Positions 1 to 4,991 of a stretch of 6,071 nt of DNA are shown here, one piece after another (position 1 is the stretch's first letter; every line of letters starts with the position of its first letter). The stretch covers positions 1-6,071 of the forward strand of contig JANYLE010000048.1 of NCBI GenBank assembly GCA_025363795.1, read 5' to 3'. The DNA comes from Mariniphaga sp. GTDB lineage: Bacteria; Bacteroidota; Bacteroidia; Bacteroidales; Prolixibacteraceae. The translations under genes and the position numbers were made by a program. Under the pieces are notes generated by a model that was not told the origin of the DNA, searched no databases, and saw only the letters and a program-made list of their open reading frames with translations.

Positions 1-1800
1 GGTCGTTTCGATACAGATGTTTTGGCTGATGAAAGCAAAAGGGTATTGCTTGGATATCAAAATAATGGGTTCTATCGGCTCAATAAAAACGAAATCTATT
101 TTGAAGCCGATACCACCAAAGCTTCTAAAAGTGTAAATCTTAAACTTGTAGTTGAAAAGGAAAATATTTCAGAGGATCCAACAGTTTTAGAGGAAAGAGA
201 TCATCAAAGGTTCACCTTTCGGAATTTTTATTTCTTCACCAATTACGAATCTCAGAAACAACTTTTTACCGAGAACAAGGAGGAAAATACAGTCACTAAA
301 ATTGATACCATACAAATTGGCAATCAATATTTTATATCGAACGGAAAGATGCGGTATAATCCTGAATTGCTCATGAACATGAATCATATCCTCGATAAGG
401 GTTACTATAGTGTTGATCTTGTTGAACGTACTTATAATGATCTGTTCTCCTTAAGGCTTTTCAAATTGATCAACATTCGGTTCGTCGAAACAAGTAAAAA
501 AGATTCGCTTGGAAACCCCACTCTCGATTGTATTATTCAACTTTCACCTACGGTCCGACAATCCTATTCGGTCTCGTTCGAAGGAACAAACTCTTTGGGG
601 AACCTTGGTGTTGCCGGTAATTTGGGGTACCAGCATAAAAACATTTTTAAAGGCGGTGAACTGCTTGATGTCATTTTATTGGGTGCTACTGAAAAACAAA
701 ACTATGGGAAAGGGGATTCTGCTACAACATTTAACTCTTTTGAATCAGGTATTGAGACAAAGATTACGTTACCCAAATTTCTTGCTCCCATAAAAACGAA
801 AAGTCTCTTTCGTTATTCAACGCCGCAAACCCTGATGAACCTGTCATATAACTACCAGCGGCGTCCTGACTATACCCGGACAATTCTCAGGGCGAGTCTT
901 GGATACCAGTGGAAATCGTCAGAATTTACGACACATCGATTTAACCTGATCGATTTGAATATGGTCAAGATGTTTGCCTATGACTCAGCTTTTGTAGCGC
1001 GAATTGAAAATCTGTACATCAAAAGTTCTTATACAGATCATTCTATAGCAGCATGGAACTACAGTTTTACGCGTAATACCCAGAATATACAAAAACGGTC
1101 GAATTACAGTTATCTATGGGCTTCATTCGAAACCGCGGGAACTCTCCTCTCAGGTGTAAGTAAACTGTTTAACCGTCAGCTTCATCCCAGCGATTCGATC
1201 GGAGGGAAGAAATATTATTTTCTGGGAACACCGTTTGCACAATATGTTAAGACTGATTTAGAATATCGCAGAGGCTTCATGATTGATAAGTATAATGCTT
1301 TTGTGATCCGGACTTTTGGCGGTATCGCCATGCCATTTGGCAATTCTGATCAGGTCCCGTTTGAACGAAAATACTTTACGGGAGGAGCAAATGGAATCAG
1401 GGCATGGCCTGTCAGAACGCTTGGACCGGGTTCTTATAAAGCAAATCCTAATGAATTTCCAAACCAGTCAGGCGACATCAAGTTGGAGGCTAATGCTGAA
1501 TACCGATTCGCGATGATTGGTTCTTTTGAGGGAGCCCTGTTTCTCGATATGGGTAATATCTGGTCATTGAAGGATAACCGTCCCGGAACAGAATTCGAGT
1601 TTTCAAGATTTTATAAGGAGATAGCAATTGGCACAGGAGCGGGTTTGAGATACGATTTCTCGTTTGTAATCATTAGGGTAGATCTTGGAATCAAACTTCA
1701 TGATCCTTCACTTGACTCAGGTTACCGATGGATCCCGGCAAGTAATCTTTTGACTAAAAACAATATCAATATTGCCTTTGCTATTGGTTACCCATTCTGA
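1..1800 (+). CDS. BamA/TamA-type Omp85 family outer-membrane protein, C-terminal part (5' end outside window)
   Basis: The reading frame is open from base 1, so the gene begins upstream; the TTG at 22 is an internal Leu codon. 599 residues are visible. Residues about 1-185 are soluble and look like POTRA repeats, the last one at about 100-180 (KIDTIQIGNQYFI ... LFKLINIRFVE). From about 186 to 599 the chain alternates in the manner of a beta-barrel, with aromatic-rich strands. The Omp85 loop-6 motif appears as GGANGIRAW (residues 461-469, Arg467), followed by VRTLGPGSY. A strand typical of the family follows (GALFLDMGNIW), and the protein ends in Phe, as expected of a C-terminal beta-signal recognised by the BAM machinery. 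Family knowledge: Omp85 proteins insert or export outer-membrane proteins. The Bacteroidota form TamL, a lipoprotein version of TamA, is a plausible identity, but the N-terminus needed to test for a lipobox is missing. No tamB is seen downstream. The stop is a tandem TGA TAA at 1798-1803. The family is secure; the exact paralogue is not. Confidence 0.9.
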   Translation, partial: GRFDTDVLADESKRVLLGYQNNGFYRLNKNEIYFEADTTKASKSVNLKLVVEKENISEDPTVLEERDHQRFTFRNFYFFTNYESQKQLFTENKEENTVTKIDTIQIGNQYFISNGKMRYNPELLMNMNHILDKGYYSVDLVERTYNDLFSLRLFKLINIRFVETSKKDSLGNPTLDCIIQLSPTVRQSYSVSFEGTNSLGNLGVAGNLGYQHKNIFKGGELLDVILLGATEKQNYGKGDSATTFNSFESGIETKITLPKFLAPIKTKSLFRYSTPQTLMNLSYNYQRRPDYTRTILRASLGYQWKSSEFTTHRFNLIDLNMVKMFAYDSAFVARIENLYIKSSYTDHSIAAWNYSFTRNTQNIQKRSNYSYLWASFETAGTLLSGVSKLFNRQLHPSDSIGGKKYYFLGTPFAQYVKTDLEYRRGFMIDKYNAFVIRTFGGIAMPFGNSDQVPFERKYFTGGANGIRAWPVRTLGPGSYKANPNEFPNQSGDIKLEANAEYRFAMIGSFEGALFLDMGNIWSLKDNRPGTEFEFSRFYKEIAIGTGAGLRYDFSFVIIRVDLGIKLHDPSLDSGYRWIPASNLLTKNNINIAFAIGYPF

Positions 1801-1876
1801 TAAGGTTGTTATGTTTTCAGACTAAAGGCTTGTTTGTTGTGTAGTTGTTCTTATGATGAGACTAATATACAAATGA

Positions 1877-2803
1877 ATGAAAACCAGATGGATTCGTGAG
1901 TTGTTAAGTTTTTCAGGAAAGGAGCGTACTGGTATAATTGTACTGCTCTTTGTCATCTTCGTTTTAATAATTATTTGGAAGATGATTCCCTTTTTTATTC
2001 CCGAAGACAAACCCGATTTCTCAAAATGGGATGCTGAAGTTAATGCCTATCTTTCAAAATCAGAAGAAAAGATTCCTGTCCGTTTGGCATTGAACCCAGT
2101 TCCTTTCGACCCTAATGAAGTTGATTCAGTTGGTTTAGTAAACATGGGTTTGCCGCCAAAGGTTGCTGCCAGTTGGGCAAAATACGTCCTAAAAGGGGGT
2201 AGGTTCAGAAATAAGGATGGTGTGAAAAAGATCTTTGGGATGACCCCTGAATTATTTGAACAGTTGGATAGTTTCATCGTCATTCCATTAGCAAACAATC
2301 ATTTCGTTAAAACCTGGGGTGATGCACCTAAAGTAAAATCAAGAAAAGAATACATACGCGATACCATTATTCGGGAAGCCTTTATTAAAAAGGAAAAACC
2401 TCGGGTAATGATGCTCGAATTGAATAGTGCCGATTCGCTTCATTTACTTGCTATTCCTGGCATTGGTCCTGTTTTTGCCTCCAGGATAATCAGGTACCGG
2501 AATCTTCTCGGGGGATATTATGCTGTTTCACAATTAAGAGAAGTATATGGTATGCGCGAAGATAATTTCAATGCAGTTTCGCAATATTTCACGGCAAATC
2601 CATCGGTACTCAAAACATTTAATATCAACTTTGCCACTGTCCAGGAATTGGGACGGCACCCTTACGTGGGATTTAAAACTGCACGAAGGATATTTAAATT
2701 AAGAGATGAAAAGGGCAAGTTTACATCTTCGAACGATCTTTCATCAGTGGTTGCCGAAGATAGTCTAAAAAGGTTAGTCCCGTATCTGAAATTCGCTCAG
2801 TGA
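1877..2803 (+). CDS. Membrane-anchored protein with three helix-hairpin-helix (ComEA-like) modules
   Basis: 308 residues. A short basic N-terminus (MKTRWIRELLSFSGKERT) precedes one very hydrophobic segment at residues 19-41, which is probably a signal anchor leaving the rest outside the inner membrane. Three related modules of about 45 residues follow: 77-122 (FDPNEVDS ... GGRF ... FGM), 181-226 (ELNSADS ... IPGIGP ... GGYY ... YGM) and 249-291 (NINFATVQEL ... GKF ... DLSSV). Only the middle one has the classic GIGP hairpin (residues 195-198). The first reads MGLPPK and the third YVGFKTA, so they are degenerate. Family knowledge: HhH domains bind the DNA backbone without sequence specificity; anchored versions such as ComEA take part in DNA uptake. 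Whether this protein binds DNA is inference, and no competence genes are nearby. The ATG at 1877 has no SD; a second ATG at 1873 is out of frame. It lies 76 bases after the Omp85 gene, and no convincing promoter is seen in that gap. Confidence 0.85.
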   Translation: MKTRWIRELLSFSGKERTGIIVLLFVIFVLIIIWKMIPFFIPEDKPDFSKWDAEVNAYLSKSEEKIPVRLALNPVPFDPNEVDSVGLVNMGLPPKVAASWAKYVLKGGRFRNKDGVKKIFGMTPELFEQLDSFIVIPLANNHFVKTWGDAPKVKSRKEYIRDTIIREAFIKKEKPRVMMLELNSADSLHLLAIPGIGPVFASRIIRYRNLLGGYYAVSQLREVYGMREDNFNAVSQYFTANPSVLKTFNINFATVQELGRHPYVGFKTARRIFKLRDEKGKFTSSNDLSSVVAEDSLKRLVPYLKFAQ

Positions 2804-2856
2804 TTTATTCGGTTGCATATCGTTTTTTCCATTTTTATAATTTTTTGAACTCATTG

Positions 2857-2887
2857 TTTGATTAATAATAGAAAATTCATAAATTTG
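2857..2887 (+). promoter_or_regulatory. Bacteroidota-type sigma-A promoter for rpsU
   Basis: A -33 element TTTG (2857-2860) is separated by exactly 19 bases from the -7 element TAAATTTG (2880-2887). This matches the Bacteroidota consensus TTTG-N19-TAnnTTTG at every fixed position. Transcription would begin near 2893-2896 and leave an A-rich leader of about 40 bases before the rpsU ATG. It probably drives rpsU, xerC and hpf together, since no strong terminator separates them. Confidence 0.75.
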
Positions 2888-2933
2888 CCGTCCGAAATAA
2901 GAGACAAATAAATAAAATAAAACAACGAATAGT

Positions 2934-3125
2934 ATGATTGTTATTCCAGTTAAAGACGGCGAAAACATTGAACGTGCATTGAAACGTTTCAAAAGAAAAA
3001 TCGAAAAAACAGGTGTTGTGAAGGAACTTCGCATTCGTCAGGCATTCGAGAAACCATCAATAACTCGCCGTACTGAGATTAAAAAGGCGATCTATATCGA
3101 AGATTTACAGCGGGAAGAAGAATAA
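2934..3125 (+). CDS. rpsU: 30S ribosomal protein bS21
   Basis: 63 residues, the usual size for bS21 in this phylum. The N-terminus MIVIPVKDGENIERALKRFKRK matches the family signature, a short strand followed by a long basic helix. The basic centre continues (ELRIRQAFEKPSITRR) and the tail is acidic (EDLQREEE). bS21 sits on the platform of the small ribosomal subunit next to the 3' end of 16S rRNA. Published work on Bacteroidota ribosomes reports that bS21, with bS18 and bS6, helps hide the anti-SD, which explains why SD sequences are little used in the phylum. Here the leader is A-rich with no SD, so the SD-based self-regulation of rpsU described in some Flavobacteriia is not apparent. It is the first gene after the strong promoter at 2857-2887; xerC follows after a gap of about 77 bases. 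Confidence 0.97.
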   Translation: MIVIPVKDGENIERALKRFKRKIEKTGVVKELRIRQAFEKPSITRRTEIKKAIYIEDLQREEE

Positions 3126-3202
3126 ATCCTCCGAAAGGAAAGATTTTTGGGTAGGACGGTATTTATTTCGTATCTTGAGTGCTGAAATCATTCACCCCTG
3201 AA

Positions 3203-4087
3203 ATGTTGAATGCGGAACTTTTTCTCAATTATCTAAAATACGAAAAGCGGTATTCGGTTCACACCATTACTGCTTATGAAAATGACCTCGACCAATTTGT
3301 TTTGTTTGGAAAGAAACTGGTTGAGGATTTTTGTGTAGAAGAGGTTGATTATCATCTTATTCGTCAATGGATTATATCGCTGATGGATGGAGGTACTTCC
3401 GCAAGAAGCGTGAACCGGAAGATTTCTACATTGAAATCTTTCTTTAAGTTTTTGATGCGTGAGGAGAAAATTGAGAAAAACCCGACTGATCAGATAATCC
3501 TTCCTAAAATGGGTAAGAAACTACCTGTTTTTGTAGAGGAAAAGGAGATTAACCGGTTACTTGACGGAAAATTTTTCACCGACGATTTTGAGGGCAGGCG
3601 CGATAAGGCAGTGGTAAGTCTTTTCTACGGTACCGGAATTCGATTATCTGAATTAGTAGGTATCCGTTTCTCGGATCTTGACCTGCCTGAAAAGATGGTG
3701 AAAGTCACGGGCAAACGTAATAAAGAGAGATTGGTCCCATTCCCGGTGGAAATATCAGCCGTACTGAATGAATATATTCAATTGCGGAATGAACTTTTCC
3801 CCGACTCCGGAAATTTTGTCTTTCTAACCGAAAATGGGGAACCAGCCTACAACAAATTAATCTATCGTATTGTTAAGAAACAATTGTCATTAGTTACTAC
3901 AATTGATAAAAAAAGCCCGCATATATTGCGGCATAGTTATGCGACACATCTGCTTAATCATGGGGCGGATTTGAATGCAATCAAAGAGTTGCTGGGGCAT
4001 GCAAATCTTGCAGCAACTCAGGTTTACACGCATACTTCGTTCGAAGAACTAAAAAAGGTCTACAAACAAGCTCATCCGAGAGCTTAA
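3203..4087 (+). CDS. xerC: Site-specific tyrosine recombinase, XerC type
   Basis: 294 residues from the ATG at 3203, close to the usual 295-300 for Xer proteins. An N-terminal SAM-like core-binding domain spans about residues 1-100 (ELFLNYLKYEKRYSVHTITAY), and the catalytic domain spans about 110-294. All catalytic residues are present: Arg147 (GTGIRLSEL), Lys171 (TGKRNKERLVP), His240 and Arg243 (HILRHSYATHLL), His266 (LLGHANLAATQ) and nucleophile Tyr275 (VYTHTSF). The ending LKKVYKQAHPRA resembles XerC more than XerD. Family knowledge: XerC pairs with XerD at dif to resolve chromosome dimers after replication, together with FtsK. Its place between rpsU and hpf suggests a conserved chromosomal gene rather than an integrase, and no att-like repeats are seen. 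Start choice: an in-frame GTG at 3179 would add eight residues (MLKSFTPE). I prefer the ATG because it aligns better with family N-termini; neither start has an SD. hpf follows 18 bases after the stop. Confidence 0.93.
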   Translation: MLNAELFLNYLKYEKRYSVHTITAYENDLDQFVLFGKKLVEDFCVEEVDYHLIRQWIISLMDGGTSARSVNRKISTLKSFFKFLMREEKIEKNPTDQIILPKMGKKLPVFVEEKEINRLLDGKFFTDDFEGRRDKAVVSLFYGTGIRLSELVGIRFSDLDLPEKMVKVTGKRNKERLVPFPVEISAVLNEYIQLRNELFPDSGNFVFLTENGEPAYNKLIYRIVKKQLSLVTTIDKKSPHILRHSYATHLLNHGADLNAIKELLGHANLAATQVYTHTSFEELKKVYKQAHPRA

Positions 4088-4092
4088 ATTAA

Positions 4093-4098
4093 AGGAGG
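4093..4098 (+). promoter_or_regulatory. Perfect Shine-Dalgarno (AGGAGG) for hpf
   Basis: AGGAGG lies 7 bases before the hpf ATG, which is optimal spacing, and is complementary to the 3' end of 16S rRNA. No other start visible in this window (HhH gene, rpsU, xerC, tuf) has a comparable site, and SD use is generally rare in Bacteroidota. Confidence 0.85.
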
Positions 4099-4105
4099 AA
4101 AAATT

Positions 4106-4408
4106 ATGGATGTTAAAGTACAAAGTGTTCATTTCAAAGCCGACCAAAAGCTGATCGACTTTTGTGAAAAACGAATTAGCAAGCTTGAACTCTTCTTTGA
4201 AGGAATTATCGGATCTGAAGTGATCCTGAAACTCGAAAAGGACGAAGATCAGGAGAATAAAGTTGCGGAGATTAAACTTTCGGTACCTTCAAATGAATCT
4301 CTTTTTGCCAAAAAGCAGGCAAAATCCTTCGAGGAAGCTGTGGATTTGGCGGTGGATGCGCTTCGTAAACAGTTAGATAAATACAAAATGAAAGTCAAAT
4401 CCAAATAA
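4106..4408 (+). CDS. hpf: Ribosome hibernation-promoting factor, short HPF/RaiA (YfiA) family
   Basis: 100 residues, which is the single-domain short form: the C-terminal dimerisation domain of long HPF is absent. The predicted order is beta-alpha-beta-beta-beta-alpha. A first strand (MDVKVQSVHFKA) is followed by a helix (KLIDFCEKRISKLELFF), strands (SEVILKLEKD, NKVAEIKLSVP, ESLFAKKQAK) and a final amphipathic helix (SFEEAVDLAVDALRKQLDKYKMKVKSK) with a basic tail. Family knowledge: these proteins bind the decoding region of the 30S subunit, block mRNA and tRNA, and store ribosomes as inactive particles during starvation or stationary phase. From sequence alone the short form cannot be assigned firmly to ribosome dimerisation rather than RaiA-like monosome silencing. 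It is probably cotranscribed with xerC, 18 bases upstream, but has its own strong SD, so it may be translated on different terms from its neighbours. Confidence 0.93.
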   Translation: MDVKVQSVHFKADQKLIDFCEKRISKLELFFEGIIGSEVILKLEKDEDQENKVAEIKLSVPSNESLFAKKQAKSFEEAVDLAVDALRKQLDKYKMKVKSK

Positions 4409-4427
4409 TTTTTAAAAAAGTAGTTTA

Positions 4428-4462
4428 TTTGGCATTTTAGCAAAAAAAATAGTTTAAATTTG
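4428..4462 (+). promoter_or_regulatory. Candidate Bacteroidota-type promoter for the tRNA-tuf operon
   Basis: The -7 element TAAATTTG (4455-4462) is identical to the one before rpsU. The best -33 element is TTTG at 4428-4431, giving a 23-base spacer, somewhat longer than the usual 19-21. An A8 tract (4442-4449) lies within the spacer. Transcription would begin at about 4467-4470 and run into tRNA-Tyr, tRNA-Gly, tRNA-Thr and tuf. I found no better promoter between here and the first tRNA, so this is the best candidate. Confidence 0.55.
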
Positions 4463-4507
4463 CAGACCATTTTTGAGGCGCGATTCTTTAAAATGGTCTG
4501 TTCTTTT
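4463..4507 (+). terminator. 11-bp inverted repeat plus T-rich run: possible hpf terminator or operator
   Basis: CAGACCATTTT (4463-4473) and AAAATGGTCTG (4490-4500) are perfect reverse complements around a 16-base loop. The T-rich stretch TTCTTTT (4501-4507) follows directly. For RNA coming from hpf this could act as an intrinsic terminator, though the loop is long and the lower stem is only partly GC. The left arm begins immediately after the candidate -7 element, so the dyad also covers the expected transcription start of the tRNA-tuf unit and could instead be a protein-binding site. Confidence 0.45.
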
Positions 4508-4664
4508 GATGATTGAAATTCTGAAATTAAAGAGAAGAAGCGACAGGTTGTACTGAACATTTACTTTTATTTTTTAGCGAAATTAGTCGGCAATATGATG
4601 TTGATTTTGCAAGAGAAGTTTTTAATTAAATGTTATTCAAAGTCTAAGCTTAAATACAATATTC

Positions 4665-4750
4665 GGGGAGATACCAAAGCGGCCAACTGGGGCAGACTGT
4701 AAATCTGCTGGCGTACGCCTTCGTAGGTTCGAATCCTGCTCTCCCCACCA
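4665..4750 (+). tRNA. tRNA-Tyr (anticodon GTA), CCA encoded
   Basis: The acceptor arms GGGGAGA (4665-4671) and TCTCCCC (4740-4746) pair fully; the discriminator is A4747 and CCA is encoded at 4748-4750. The anticodon stem GCAGA/TCTGC encloses the loop CTGTAAA, with anticodon GTA at 4699-4701. A long variable arm (GGC/GCC stem, 4710-4719) marks a bacterial type II tRNA, as expected for Tyr. The T arm is GTAGG-TTCGAAT-CCTGC (4723-4739). It is the first of three tRNAs in front of tuf and is probably processed from the same transcript. Confidence 0.97.
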
Positions 4751-4791
4751 TCTCTTTTCGGAAAGTTTTTATCGAGCCAAAAGGGTAATAA

Positions 4792-4864
4792 GCGGGAGTA
4801 GCTCAGTTGATAGAGCATTAGCCTTCCAAGCTGAGGGTCGCGGGTTTGAGTCCCGTCTCCCGCT
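4792..4864 (+). tRNA. tRNA-Gly (anticodon TCC)
   Basis: The acceptor arms GCGGGAG (4792-4798) and CTCCCGC (4857-4863) pair fully; the discriminator is T4864. The anticodon stem TTAGC/GCTGA (one G-T pair) holds the loop CTTCCAA, with anticodon TCC at 4825-4827. The T arm is CGGG-TTTGAGT-CCCG. CCA is not encoded, so it must be added by CCA-adding enzyme. It lies 41 bases after tRNA-Tyr and 7 bases before tRNA-Thr. Confidence 0.97.
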
Positions 4865-4871
4865 CAATTTG

Positions 4872-4943
4872 GCCAGTGTAGCTCAGGGGTAGAGCGCTTC
4901 CTTGGTAAGGAAGAGGTCATGAGTTCAATTCTCATCACCGGCT
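4872..4943 (+). tRNA. tRNA-Thr (anticodon GGT), with an A-C mismatch in the acceptor stem
   Basis: The anticodon stem CTTCC/GGAAG encloses the loop TTGGTAA, with anticodon GGT at 4904-4906. The T arm is ATGAG-TTCAATT-CTCAT, and the D arm GCTC ... GAGC has a short loop (AGGGGTA). The acceptor arms GCCAGTG (4872-4878) and CACCGGC (4936-4942) pair except at the fourth position, where A4875 faces C4939. The discriminator is T4943 and CCA is not encoded. All other stems are intact, so the gene is probably functional. tuf begins 48 bases downstream. Confidence 0.95.
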
Positions 4944-4991
4944 CTGATAAGATGAATTAAAATAAATAATAACTGTAAAAAAAATTGAATT

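Noticed and set aside
1801..1876. Promoter search before the HhH gene (TTTG at 1833-1836, TAATATAC at 1863-1870)
   Set aside because: The spacer is 26 bases and the -7 element fits poorly; no convincing promoter or terminator is seen in this gap.
3124..3148. Possible small hairpin (TCCT/AGGA) and T-run after rpsU
   Set aside because: Only four base pairs with a five-base loop; too weak to call a terminator.
3203..4087. Reading the tyrosine recombinase as the integrase of a mobile element
   Set aside because: The length and C-terminus fit XerC, the flanking genes are conserved translation genes, and no direct repeats or cargo genes are seen, although a tRNA cluster lies nearby.
4509..4556. 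15-codon reading frame (MIEILKLKRRSDRLY) in the leader of the tRNA-tuf unit
   Set aside because: It has no SD, no attenuator-like codon run, and does not continue into any gene; a frame this short is expected by chance.
4249..4560. Antisense reading frame over the end of hpf and the following gap
   Set aside because: It has no family resemblance, overlaps a secure gene and the promoter region, and has low-complexity Ser/Phe/Lys-rich content typical of antisense frames.
4578..4595. TAGTCGGCA, resembling the 3' end of a tRNA-Thr(TGT), which in E. coli precedes tRNA-Tyr
   Set aside because: There is no T arm, anticodon arm or matching 5' acceptor strand upstream; nine matching bases alone are not evidence of a tRNA or its remnant.
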